DNA of 64,000 nucleotides from Pseudomonas bubulae (GCF_900618535.1 NZ_UYJA01000006.1:275696-339695), one strand, 5' to 3'; positions 25,915 through 34,028 are shown, counted from the stretch's first letter. Notes: generated by a model from the letters alone, not told the origin. Program-made: numbers and translations.

Positions 25915-26715
25915 ATGAGTAATGCGCTGGAACGCGGGCTGCACGCTATTGAGCTGTTGGCCGGAAAAAGCACCGGGCTAGCCCTTCAGCAAGTGGCTGA
26001 AGCCTTGGACATTCCGCCGAGCGCTACTCACCGCATGCTTAATTGCTTGGTCGAACAGGGTTTTGTGCGCCAGAACCATCAGCATGGCAATTATGTTCTT
26101 GCCCTCAAAGTAGTCTCGCTTGCACTTAAGCACCTGTCCCAGAGCAACATAGTCGACCTCGCCAAACCGATTCTTGATCGCCTCGCCCGCCTGTCCGGTG
26201 AACTCGTGCGGTTGAGCATTGTAGATGGCGATAATTTGGTATGGATCTCCAAGGCACAAGGCACGCGCTCCGGGCTGCGCTACGACCCTGATTCGGGAGC
26301 CGAAGCCAAACTCTGTTGCACAGCCTCAGGACTTGCCTGGCTGAGCAGCTTGAGCAACGAACGCGCACTGGAACTGGTTTACCGTCAAGGCCTGGCTAAA
26401 CCCGGTGAATATGGTCCTAACGCAGCGACCACAATCGACCATCTGCTAAAAAATCTGCAGCTCGCACGTGATCAAAGCTATGCCTCAGTCGACGAAAGTT
26501 TTGAAATTGGCGCGGCGGCGATGGCAGCGGCGATCCGAGACTCGCAGCATCAGGTTATCGGCGTCATCAGCATTGCCGGCCCAAGCGTTCGCCTAACCCC
26601 TGAGCGTATGCAGACCCTCAAAGCGGCGTTGCTCGAAGCGGCTGATGAAATCACCGCAATCAACCTGGACAGTCTTCCCAAACTGTCGACTCTGACCTCC
26701 AGAGGCAGCGAATAG
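25915..26715 (+). CDS. IclR-family transcriptional regulator
   Basis: 266 residues. N-terminal winged helix-turn-helix (LALQQVAEALDIPPSATHRML), then the IclR effector domain with typical LVWISKAQGTRSGLR and the C-terminal SFEIGAAAMAAAIRD and VIGVISIAGPSVRLT. IclR proteins sense small aromatic or organic acids. The start codon lies in AACAACAATG, which also forms an AAnAAnAA motif. Three matching palindromes before the two neighbours and itself indicate local control of all three genes. Confidence 0.9.
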   Translation: MSNALERGLHAIELLAGKSTGLALQQVAEALDIPPSATHRMLNCLVEQGFVRQNHQHGNYVLALKVVSLALKHLSQSNIVDLAKPILDRLARLSGELVRLSIVDGDNLVWISKAQGTRSGLRYDPDSGAEAKLCCTASGLAWLSSLSNERALELVYRQGLAKPGEYGPNAATTIDHLLKNLQLARDQSYASVDESFEIGAAAMAAAIRDSQHQVIGVISIAGPSVRLTPERMQTLKAALLEAADEITAINLDSLPKLSTLTSRGSE

Positions 26716-26857
26716 AACCACTGATCGGCCACTGCGATCGAACGCGGCCTGTCGTCCCAACCTGGCCGCATCCTCAAACGAAACCTTGATGTTTAGCGCT
26801 TTTGCACTGCGCAGGATTCCTGCCGAGCAAAAACAAGATTGGAATATATTTTGTTTG

Positions 26858-26872
26858 TGGAATGGCATTCCA
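26858..26872. promoter_or_regulatory. Candidate IclR operator upstream of MFS gene
   Basis: TGGAATGGCATTCCA, two changes from the core of the other two sites and still a perfect palindrome. An additional half-site (TTGGAATAT) lies about 19 bases before it. Confidence 0.7.
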
Positions 26873-26980
26873 ATAATGGTAGTATCATTGCCACAATTCT
26901 CGAATTGCTTTCGGCACGCTCAGAAAAATGCCATGGCAAAGAAAGGCGTTTTTATAAAAATAAAAATACAGGAGTCACCT

Positions 26981-27427
26981 ATGTCGAACTCTTCAACCCT
27001 CGATGTCAGCACCTTTATGGACTCAAGAAAGATGAGCGCCAGGCAATGGGTGGTGCTGTTCCTGGGCTTCATGGTGCTGGTCTTTGATGGCTTCGATACG
27101 ACGTCGATCGGTTTCATAGCACCCGCGCTGGTCGATGACTGGGGTTTGCTGCGACAAGACCTTGGCCCCGTGATGATGAGCGGCCTGCTGGGACTGGCTT
27201 TCGGTTCATTGACTGCCGGTCCGTTGGCCGATCGTTTTGGCCGCAGGCCAGTGATCATCGGATCAGTGCTGCTCTTCGGTTTCTGGAGTCTGGTTTCGGC
27301 TTGGTCTACCGGGATTGTCAGCCTGACAGTGCTGCGGTTTCTGACCGGGGTCGGTCTGGGTGCATCAATGCCTAATACCGCGACTCTGATCTCCGAATTT
27401 GCGCCCAAGCGTTATCGCTCTCATATG
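26981..27427 (+). pseudogene. MFS transporter (AAHS type), C-terminal two thirds lost
   Basis: From ATG 26981 with AGGAG upstream. About 149 residues are native: first membrane helix VVLFLGFMVLVFDGFDTTSI with the D-G-F-D signature of aromatic acid/H+ symporters, then GPLADRFGRRPV (the MFS loop 2-3 motif) and three more helices. At 27427 the gene runs into the end of a transposon, and the frame closes 96 bases later at 27523. Full members have about 440 residues and 12 helices, so transport must be lost. The remainder is not found on the far side of the transposon. Confidence 0.85.
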
Positions 27428-27620
27428 TGTAGCGGCTCGCATTTGAAAACCCTCGGGCTCGCATTCAGCGGCATTTCTGGCTCATATTATCTGCAACCAG
27501 CCAAAGGCTCCGGCTCAGATTAATTGCAAATGAGCTTGCATTCGACGGCGCGGGCTCGCGTTTCATTGCGTCGGGCTCACATTATCTGCAAATGACCAGC
27601 GGTGGTTTGGGATCACAGAG
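27428..27620 (+). repeat. Left terminal inverted repeat with seven transposase-site-like units
   Basis: Contains about seven copies of a GGCTCRCATT-type unit, alternately spaced (for example CGGCTCGCATTTG, GGGCTCGCATTCAGC, GGCTCATATTATCTGCAA, GGGCTCGCGTTTCATT, GGGCTCACATTATCTGCAA). The right end repeats this as an inverted copy. Multi-site ends are a feature of Tn7-like and Tn402-like transposons. Its inner edge overlaps the ATPase gene's last codons. Confidence 0.85.
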
Positions 27621-28584
27621 GAATACCGGCCGCGAGCATCTTGTCGCGCAACTCAGTCGCCCGTTCGAGGTCCAGCGTGTTATTGAACAGCGCCTTGAAC
27701 TCGTGCGGCTTGGCACTGAATTGCTCCACCAAGTCCTTCATGCGATAACCATTGCGCGTCAACGTGGGCTCCAGGTCATCGATATGTCGTGAGAGTACCG
27801 ACTCGACGACATCCACCGACACAGGGCGCTCGCCGGTCTGGTATCCAGCCTCTAAGGCCAGCGTCAGGTGAAGTTGCACTTGCAGCGGTGTCCGCAGCTT
27901 GCTCGCGAGCAGGTCGATGGCATCGTCCGTCAGGATTGACTCGCAGGCGTCTTCCGCTCCAGTGCAGGTACGTAATAACCACTCGATATACTCGCGCTGT
28001 GCCCCAGTAATGCCGTCCAGCGAGAACACATCGGTACGGGCGCCGATTTCCTCCATGTTGTCCTTGCGCAGGTCATTGCGCAGTTTAGGGTGGCCCGCAA
28101 GCACTACCGAAAGCAGTCCATCCACGTCTTCGGCCAGTTCCATCAGACGTTTCAAGCCAGTGAGGGTGTGCCCATTCAAGTCATGCGCCTCATCGACGAA
28201 CATGACGATGGGCTTCTTACCCTTTAAAATCATTTCTTGAAGCTGTCGGTCTCGGCGCTCGATCTTCTTGGGAATTTGCACCTGTTTTTCGGACGATAAG
28301 TCGTAATAAAGAGCCTCGATCAACGTGGCCAGCTTGATGTTGTGCTTATCCACGGCGACAGATTTGGAGACGATCACTTTTTTGTCGTCTTGCAGCATCT
28401 TGGTCAACCGGCGTAGCAGAACGGTCTTGCCGCTGCCGATCACACCACAGATTGCGACCAAACGACCTTCCTGCACCGCTCCACGAACGTCCTTTATCAG
28501 ATCCTTGTGGTGTTCAGTCTCATAGTAGCCAGCCTGCTTGAACGGCACCGTCAACCCGAAATGCTGCATCACTTCAGCCCGCAT
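27613..28584 (-). CDS. TniB-like AAA ATPase, transposition helper
   Basis: 323 residues from ATG 28584 (minus strand), with AAGGAGC upstream and an 11-base overlap with the transposase gene. Walker A GVIGSGKT near residue 52 and Walker B VMFVDEAHDL near residue 145 define an AAA+ ATPase of the ExeA/TniB/TnsC type. Such proteins choose targets and activate the DDE transposase. The C-terminal region (LVEQFSAKPHEFKALFNNTL) is family-like. Last gene of the transposition operon. Confidence 0.88.
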   Translation of the reverse strand: MRAEVMQHFGLTVPFKQAGYYETEHHKDLIKDVRGAVQEGRLVAICGVIGSGKTVLLRRLTKMLQDDKKVIVSKSVAVDKHNIKLATLIEALYYDLSSEKQVQIPKKIERRDRQLQEMILKGKKPIVMFVDEAHDLNGHTLTGLKRLMELAEDVDGLLSVVLAGHPKLRNDLRKDNMEEIGARTDVFSLDGITGAQREYIEWLLRTCTGAEDACESILTDDAIDLLASKLRTPLQVQLHLTLALEAGYQTGERPVSVDVVESVLSRHIDDLEPTLTRNGYRMKDLVEQFSAKPHEFKALFNNTLDLERATELRDKMLAAGIPL

Positions 28585-30232
28585 ATTGAGCTCCTTTTTT
28601 GTGTCGGAAATATTCGCGCACGCGCTCCAGAACGACACGGCGCATAAGCGTTTCTGCCAGCACCTGATCGATGAATACTTTGTCTTCAGCCACAAGCTTG
28701 GCCAGCGGTTTGGCCAATTCGTCAGCGATGGCCAACTTGGCAGCAATCACTGTCGGATAGTGGTATTCGTGGGCATGCGGGTCGAACGGCTGACGTGGAA
28801 TGTCCGCCGCGGACATGGGAGCATCAGACAAGCGCACGTCGGTGCCAGATAGCGCTGCAATCGGCAATCCAAGCTGGTCGGCCAGCAAACGGATCCGGTC
28901 TGCGCGCTCATCCGCCTTGGTTCGTTTGAATGCCCGATACCGGCGCAGCGGAATAGGACCGTCTACCGGATAGTAGGGGCCGAAGCGCTCGCCTTCATAT
29001 TCGGCGTACAACTCATCGTCGAACAGGCCCCACAACAAAATCGCATGGTCTCCGGCCATGCCGGGCTCAAGCTCATACTGTGTACCATCAATGGTAATAC
29101 GCGCATCAATGCCAACCTTGCGCCGTTCCGGCTCGCGTGCAAATCGACAAAACTGCTCCCAGGTACACATCTCGTGCAGGCCATCATCTGGCAGCATAGT
29201 GAGCCAGTCCGCCATGCGGGTGCGCGACTCTGAACGATGACGCTGCTGATTGTAGGTGTGCACCAGATAGTGCGACAGCCATTCGTTGGCCTGCTGCTCA
29301 GTTTCCGGCTTGTGAAAGTGGTACAGCGTCTCATGCGCCTCCTTGACCGTACGAAACGGACGTTCGACCTTTCCCTTGGATCGAGCCGTTGTTCGCGTAC
29401 CGTCCTTGCCGGCAGGCAGGTGCGTCTGCCATTCAATCGCGAGCGCTTGCATCACATTCTGGAACACGCGAGATTTAGCGACAGGGCCATTGTCGAGATA
29501 GATCATCTTTGGTCGGCCCTGGAATGGATTCTCGGCGTCGGCCTTTACCGCCATGGCATTGAACAGAAAACGCAATGCTGTTTCTGCATCCTCGCCGTAG
29601 ATGCAGTGGTACTCCTGGTAAGCAGTACCACTGCGGTCATCGACCACACTGAAAATCGCCAGTGTAGGCTCGCCTTTACTGGGGTCGATCCAGTTTGGCT
29701 TGTCGATGCGCTTGAGATCGGACGGAGAGATATCGAACTGCCAGCAATCGTTGCTGTGTTCCGCCTGGAAACGCACCGCAGCTGGTTCTCGCGTCAAATG
29801 CGCATGATCCAAGTGCCAACGATCCAGATAGCGATTGACGGTCGGCTTGGTCAACAGCCCCTTGGGAGCCTTTATTAAGCCTTGCTTCGTCTCAACACCG
29901 AAATCCTCCAGCAGCTTGATTGCGTTGGCTGTAGAGAGATGGCGGTTGTTCTTGTTGGTGGTGCGCAGTTTCAAAGCCGCGACCAGATCGCAATAGCGCT
30001 CTAGCTCGGCTTTTGGGAGTTTGCGTGGTTTGCCGTGATCAGCGCGATGTACTGCGTGCGGTTTGTTGAAAGCATGCAATGCACGGTAGACCGTGGTAGA
30101 CGAGATGCCGTATAGCTCGGCAACGGCCTGCACCTGTCTGGCGCGTTCAGGACTTTTGCGTGGCAAAAGATCCAATCGCTGCCGCAACTGCAACAGCGAG
30201 TCGACAGGAATGGAATTACGCTTGGTGTCCAT
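28574..30232 (-). CDS. DDE transposase, TniA-like / Mu-type
   Basis: 552 residues. N-terminal helix-turn-helix region (AVAELYGISSTTVYRALHAF) then the rve integrase core: WQFDISPSDL (first Asp), YLDNGPVAKS (second Asp), SKGKVERPFRT (Glu), followed by a C-terminal beta-barrel (Mu-C-like, DARITIDGTQYELEPG). It should cut and join the transposon ends, binding the repeated units in the termini. It overlaps the resolvase stop by 17 bases, indicating one operon. Confidence 0.9.
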   Translation of the reverse strand: MDTKRNSIPVDSLLQLRQRLDLLPRKSPERARQVQAVAELYGISSTTVYRALHAFNKPHAVHRADHGKPRKLPKAELERYCDLVAALKLRTTNKNNRHLSTANAIKLLEDFGVETKQGLIKAPKGLLTKPTVNRYLDRWHLDHAHLTREPAAVRFQAEHSNDCWQFDISPSDLKRIDKPNWIDPSKGEPTLAIFSVVDDRSGTAYQEYHCIYGEDAETALRFLFNAMAVKADAENPFQGRPKMIYLDNGPVAKSRVFQNVMQALAIEWQTHLPAGKDGTRTTARSKGKVERPFRTVKEAHETLYHFHKPETEQQANEWLSHYLVHTYNQQRHRSESRTRMADWLTMLPDDGLHEMCTWEQFCRFAREPERRKVGIDARITIDGTQYELEPGMAGDHAILLWGLFDDELYAEYEGERFGPYYPVDGPIPLRRYRAFKRTKADERADRIRLLADQLGLPIAALSGTDVRLSDAPMSAADIPRQPFDPHAHEYHYPTVIAAKLAIADELAKPLAKLVAEDKVFIDQVLAETLMRRVVLERVREYFRHKKGAQYAG

Positions 30233-30776
30233 GCTGAGCTAACACTCGATACACTGAGGCACGACCGACGCCAAGCCGTCGAGCAATCTCTGTCGCGCCT
30301 AGTTTTTCTTCAGCCCGCAAGCGTTGAACCTCCAGAGGGTCAATGGACGGTTTACGGCCTCGGTAAACGCCACGAGCTTTAGCGTCAGCAATCCCCTCGA
30401 GTTGGCGCTCACGTCGCAAGTTGGTTTCAAATTCTGCAAAAACGCCCAGCATGTCCAGGAAGGCTTTCCCCGCCGCGCTGAGTGTATCGATTGGCTGCTC
30501 AGTCGCCTTGAGACTGACTCCCCGCTCTTTTAGCGTGTAAACGATGTCTTGAAGATCTTTGATGCTGCGTGCAAGGCGGTCAATGCGTGTAACCACTAGC
30601 GTATCGCCAGGGCGTAGGAAATCGAGCAGTGTTTGAAGCTCTGTTCGACCCACTCGGCTTGCCCCGCTTCCTTTTTCGGAACGAACGACGTCACAACCCG
30701 CTTCGCGCAAGGTTTTTTCTTGCAGCACAAAATCTTGGTCGCTGCTGGAGACTCGGGCGTATCCGTAAAGTGCCAT
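30216..30776 (-). CDS. Serine resolvase/invertase
   Basis: 186 residues. Catalytic Ser in GYARVSSSDQDF near residue 10, the Arg cluster RIDRLARSIKDL, and a C-terminal Hin-type helix-turn-helix (LGATEIARRLGVGRASVYRVL). It should resolve cointegrates made during replicative transposition. First gene of the three-gene operon; a candidate res palindrome lies 72 bases upstream of its start. Confidence 0.92.
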   Translation of the reverse strand: MALYGYARVSSSDQDFVLQEKTLREAGCDVVRSEKGSGASRVGRTELQTLLDFLRPGDTLVVTRIDRLARSIKDLQDIVYTLKERGVSLKATEQPIDTLSAAGKAFLDMLGVFAEFETNLRRERQLEGIADAKARGVYRGRKPSIDPLEVQRLRAEEKLGATEIARRLGVGRASVYRVLAQHGHQA

Positions 30777-30847
30777 GGGTGAGGTTTGTCTCGTTAGGCT
30801 TTAGACGTTGTAAAAGCTAGCATACCAAAATCGAAAGACAACCCTAT

Positions 30848-30868
30848 TGAGACAAGAAAACTGTCTCA
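30848..30868. promoter_or_regulatory. Candidate res site for the resolvase
   Basis: TGAGACA-N7-TGTCTCA, a perfect 7-bp inverted repeat, with another TTGTC-type half-site close by. Resolvase binding sites of this form lie upstream of resolvase genes in Tn3-like and Tn402-like elements. Confidence 0.55.
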
Positions 30869-30956
30869 CCTGAGAGTATCGGTTGGGTATACCTAAAAAA
30901 TACGACCAGCAAGAGTCTCCAACATACAAAGAGGAGCCATTTGTCAAAGTTCGGGA

Positions 30957-30986
30957 AAAAGAAAGCCAAGCTTGAGCTGGGCTTTC
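30957..30986 (-). terminator. Terminator downstream of the immunity gene
   Basis: A 12-bp stem with one mismatch (GAAAGCCAAGCT / AGCTGGGCTTTC). On the minus strand it is followed by TTTTT, so it ends the bacteriocin-immunity transcript before the resolvase region. T-rich sequence on the other side makes it possibly bidirectional. Confidence 0.75.
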
Positions 30987-31003
30987 TTTTGCAGACCTAC
31001 ATA

Positions 31004-31273
31004 TCACTCAAGCGTATACTTATTCTCAGCCATAAAGGCTGGCTCTTTCCAATTAGGACCTTTTTTAATTCCCCCATCAGAATTTTCAATTAACCCTTCT
31101 AGTTTCATGTTATGAACAAGCTTTAATAGCTCAAGATTATTACCAATATTTACCCAGCTGTTTCCGCTATATAGCATATCCACCATAGGATATGAAATGG
31201 ATTTATTTCTCACAATAAACAATATAACATCCCTGGGATTTTCATTTGCAACCACATCATTAATATTGCTCAT
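31004..31273 (-). CDS. Bacteriocin immunity protein candidate
   Basis: 89 residues from ATG 31273, only one base after the bacteriocin stop, with GGAGAATAAA before it. The gene is AT-rich, small, soluble and acidic-to-neutral, with helical segments (NPRDVILFIVRNKSISYPMV, LELLKLVHNMKLEGLIENSD), the expected profile of a cognate immunity protein. I do not recognise a named immunity family. The assignment rests on its invariant position directly behind the toxin gene. Confidence 0.7.
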   Translation of the reverse strand: MSNINDVVANENPRDVILFIVRNKSISYPMVDMLYSGNSWVNIGNNLELLKLVHNMKLEGLIENSDGGIKKGPNWKEPAFMAENKYTLE

Positions 31274-31274
31274 T

Positions 31275-33515
31275 TTATTCTCCGTATGTTTGTTTGTTGT
31301 ATGCAGCAATGGCTTCCGGCGTATAGAATACATCTGATCCATCTTTAAGTTTGTAGTCTTCCAGAGTCGCAGCGTGAGTATTGTTCCAAATAGCACCACC
31401 ATCTTTAGGTTCTACACCATCCGCTACACCTAGAGCCCTATACCGCTCCAGCTCACGAATCTCATGGGTGTAAAATCGCTTATCGACATCGGTAATGGCC
31501 AATTCGCCAGTTAGGATTTTTTCCAGACGGTCAATCATCACAACATTTGCGTCCGATGGGTCGAACCGTCCTGTATGCAACTTGACTAGATCGATACCTT
31601 CCTGAGTTACCGAGGCTGTTGTCCAGTCCAAGTCTTGAGTGGGGCCCCCAGCTTTGTCGGGATTGTACATGCGACCGCTGTGCTCACCTTTAGTGGTTGC
31701 ACCTTCGTACGGGCTACTGAACACTGCGTAAATGGGCGGCAAGCCGGAGTCCGATGGGTAAACGTAAATACCATCTCGGATATTCAGCTGACTGGCTGCT
31801 GGGAATGGTTCAGCCTTGACCTCAATCGGTGTCAGTGTTATCCCGGTATACACTGGAGTTTCCACAGGCTGCGCAGGCGTCGCCGTCGTGCTATTACCTG
31901 GAACTGCGATAGGAAACGTCAGGGTGATCGGCGGTGTGTCAGTTGTAGTGAATGTATAGGCGTTGGCTACGGGATCAAGCACTAGCGCTCTTACCGGAAC
32001 GGTAGCTGCCAACCCTCCAGTGGCCTGGGTGGCCACCACCGAGTATTTGGATTGATCGCCGTAAATCCGATAAGGCACATTAACCGTGCCACCTGCCGCA
32101 GCTAGGTCAAGCAGGTTATCAGGTAGATCAGGTGCAAGACCTTTGGCTGGCAGGTTCAGCATCGTTGCAGGCAACTCCCCGTTTCCCAGGGACGAGGAAT
32201 AGGACAGCAAGCCAATACCAACAGCTGTAGGCACACTAACGATCGTGCCCAAAACTGCTTTGATGGCTTGGATAAGAGCGTCAAGCGTGATGCCTGAACC
32301 TGAAGTAATGGCGATAGGGCCTGCTGCGGTACTCAACTGAGTCGCACCGGCAGCGGGGAGCCTATACGTGTGAGCTGCTTTAAGTGCTGCGGCTTCAGCG
32401 GCTACCCTAGCAGCCTCAGCTGCTGCCGCTTCATCCGCGATCCGCTTAGCTTCTGCCTCGGCGGCTATCCTGGCAGCTTCAACAGCAGCAGCTTCGTCTG
32501 CAACACGTTTGGCTTCAGCTTCAACCGCTAATCTAGCCGCCTCGGCGGCTGCGGCTTCATCGGCAATGCGCTTAGCTTCGGCCTCCGCTGCAAGGCGTGC
32601 TTGCTCAGCGGCTTCGGCGGCCACACGTGCCGCTTCTGCTTCTGCTGCCAATCGAGCTTGTTCTGCCGCCTCAGCAGCCACCCGCTGAGCTTCTGCCTCT
32701 GCCTCTGCCTCTGCCGCTACTCTCGCCGCTTCTGCGGCGGCTGCCTCATCAGCCACGCGTTTGGCTTCTGCTTCAGCAGCAACCCTAGCGGCTTCAGCAG
32801 TTGCCGCTTCATCGGCAATACGTTTCGCTTCAGCTTCGGCCGCAAGACGTGCGTCTTCTGCTGCTTGCTCTGTCGCAATGCTACTGGTGAGCGCTGTAGA
32901 TTTTTCAGTCAATAAGCGGATTTTTTCCGTTAGAATTTTACTTGTGTATGCTGCTGAAACAGAGCTAATAAATTCATTATAAAGTGCTAATGGGCTTAAT
33001 GGGTTTTTTCGATCTTGAAATCGAATTAAAAAATCCACCCCATTTAAGTCAGCATCCTTATCCAGAGGATTCCTTCCAAAATAGGAGTTTGCCGTCACAG
33101 TACTAACGCCAAGCTCACTCTGCTTTAAAGTGATAAGCTGATCAACAACTGCTTTTTCCTTTATGGCTTTTTCCAATGGAGACAATACTTCAGTTCCGAC
33201 AGAACTATTTATTTCATAGTCAACTTCAGAAGGCACATTCGGCAAGTGAGCTACGTAGGAAGCTTCTACGTTTTTTTGTCCTGCAGCCACGGTTAAAACT
33301 ACTGCTTGGATTTTATTGAGAGCAAAAATATCCTTTTTATTAAAGAAATCCTCAACTTGGGCGCTGGTAGGAATATTTGCGTCCCATACTGGTGGACGAT
33401 CACCTAAACCACCCGGTACGCCTACAGGTGGCGGAGGTAGTATTACTGGTGGGGGGTTATTAGTGTCGGTGATAATAACAGGCCCGATTTCAATTGGGCC
33501 GCCTGGTTCTGACAT
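31275..33515 (-). CDS. S-type pyocin-like bacteriocin with unassigned C-terminal toxin
   Basis: 746 residues from ATG 33515 with AGGAG upstream; a longer frame to 33692 lies in the leader. Order: Pro-rich N-terminus (PPPVILPPPPVGVPGG), ~170-residue helical lead, a long Ala/Glu-rich coiled coil (about 212-383) built of repeats such as AAEAEAKRIADEAAAAEAAR, then the S-type pyocin translocation domain (about 430-605), and a C-terminal ~140-residue toxin domain starting near GEHSGRMYNPDKAGG. The toxin contains FYTHEIRELERYR and WNNTHAATLEDYKL, with His residues near 682 and 713 that could be catalytic, but it is not a standard HNH DNase or colicin E3/E5 type I can name. Kills related strains after uptake. 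Confidence 0.85.
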   Translation of the reverse strand: MSEPGGPIEIGPVIITDTNNPPPVILPPPPVGVPGGLGDRPPVWDANIPTSAQVEDFFNKKDIFALNKIQAVVLTVAAGQKNVEASYVAHLPNVPSEVDYEINSSVGTEVLSPLEKAIKEKAVVDQLITLKQSELGVSTVTANSYFGRNPLDKDADLNGVDFLIRFQDRKNPLSPLALYNEFISSVSAAYTSKILTEKIRLLTEKSTALTSSIATEQAAEDARLAAEAEAKRIADEAATAEAARVAAEAEAKRVADEAAAAEAARVAAEAEAEAEAQRVAAEAAEQARLAAEAEAARVAAEAAEQARLAAEAEAKRIADEAAAAEAARLAVEAEAKRVADEAAAVEAARIAAEAEAKRIADEAAAAEAARVAAEAAALKAAHTYRLPAAGATQLSTAAGPIAITSGSGITLDALIQAIKAVLGTIVSVPTAVGIGLLSYSSSLGNGELPATMLNLPAKGLAPDLPDNLLDLAAAGGTVNVPYRIYGDQSKYSVVATQATGGLAATVPVRALVLDPVANAYTFTTTDTPPITLTFPIAVPGNSTTATPAQPVETPVYTGITLTPIEVKAEPFPAASQLNIRDGIYVYPSDSGLPPIYAVFSSPYEGATTKGEHSGRMYNPDKAGGPTQDLDWTTASVTQEGIDLVKLHTGRFDPSDANVVMIDRLEKILTGELAITDVDKRFYTHEIRELERYRALGVADGVEPKDGGAIWNNTHAATLEDYKLKDGSDVFYTPEAIAAYNKQTYGE

Positions 33516-33663
33516 AGTGTTCTCCTGAATTAAGTGCTCATCCCTAAAAAGATGAAAGTGAGCATCTGTGCACCGGAGGTCCGTGCTTGGACTTCCCGGC
33601 GTCCGTGCCATAACCGTCTCCAACATCGCTGATACGGGGGAGGTGAAATCAAGACACCGATAT

Positions 33664-33692
33664 ACTGTACATAACCACAGTAAATACGCCAA
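33664..33692 (-). promoter_or_regulatory. Bacteriocin promoter overlapped by a perfect LexA box
   Basis: Minus strand: -35 TTGGCG, 17-base spacer, -10 TACAGT. At 33665-33680 CTGT-N8-ACAG is an exact SOS box, extended to TACTGT-N8-ACAGTA, covering the -10. LexA would block the promoter until DNA damage, as for colicins. Confidence 0.85.
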
Positions 33693-33698
33693 GCCAAA

Positions 33699-33716
33699 AT
33701 ATGCATTTATGCATAT
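33699..33716. promoter_or_regulatory. Palindrome beside the bacteriocin promoter
   Basis: ATATGCAT-TT-ATGCATAT, perfect; flanking CCAAA and TTTGG lengthen it with one extra A. It sits just upstream of the -35. Possible site of a second regulator, or a relic of the transposon junction. Confidence 0.5.
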
Positions 33717-33834
33717 TTGGGCCGACCAGCGGTAGTGATCACTATTCCAACGCTACGGCTCTGAGCTGCCACTGGGGTCACCATGAATGCTGGTACTTAA
33801 CAACCGAGGTTTTCCAGATTGCCGGGGCGATTCA

Positions 33835-34028
33835 CCTCTGTGATCAAAAACCGCCGCTGGTCATTTGCAGATAATGTGAGCCCGTCACAATGAAACGCGA
33901 GCCCGTGTCCTCGAATGCAAGCCCATTTGCAATTAATGTGAGCCGGAGCATTTGGCTGGTTGCAGTTAATGTGAGCCAGAAATGCCGCTGAATGCGAGCC
34001 CGCGTGTTTTCAAACGCGAGCCGCTACA
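33835..34028 (-). repeat. Right terminal inverted repeat
   Basis: Inverted match of the left end over its whole length, ending CCGCTACA. The unit copies are nearly identical to the left ones (GGCTCACATTAACTGCAA, GGGCTTGCATTCGA, GGGCTCGCGTTTCATT in reverse complement). Confidence 0.85.

Larger units (their letters stand above)
27428..34028 (-). mobile_element. 6.6-kb transposon carrying bacteriocin and immunity genes
   Basis: Long inverted termini of ~193 bp begin TGTAGCGGCTCGC at each edge. Between them, all on the minus strand, are a serine resolvase, a DDE transposase, an AAA ATPase, and as cargo a bacteriocin with immunity gene. The gene trio resembles Tn5053/Tn402-type or Tn7-like modules (TniA, TniB, TniR) but TniQ is missing. 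Flanks (ATATG left, GGTAG right) differ, so no 5-bp target duplication remains. The two flanking genes differ too, pointing to a deletion or recombination at one end. Confidence 0.85.

Noticed and set aside
27428..27620. CRISPR-like array from the regular GGCTCRCATT units
   Set aside because: Units are short, variable and have no equal-length spacers; they match transposase-site ladders at both ends.
31275..32982. Plus-strand frames over the Ala-rich repeat (32597-32982)
   Set aside because: They are shadows of the repetitive coiled-coil coding sequence, low-complexity and without start signals.
33516..33692. Longer bacteriocin start at 33692
   Set aside because: The promoter and LexA box lie inside it, and the better ribosome site precedes 33515.
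27428..34028. CRISPR-associated transposon or Tn7-type target selector genes
   Set aside because: No TniQ, cas gene or repeat-spacer array is present.
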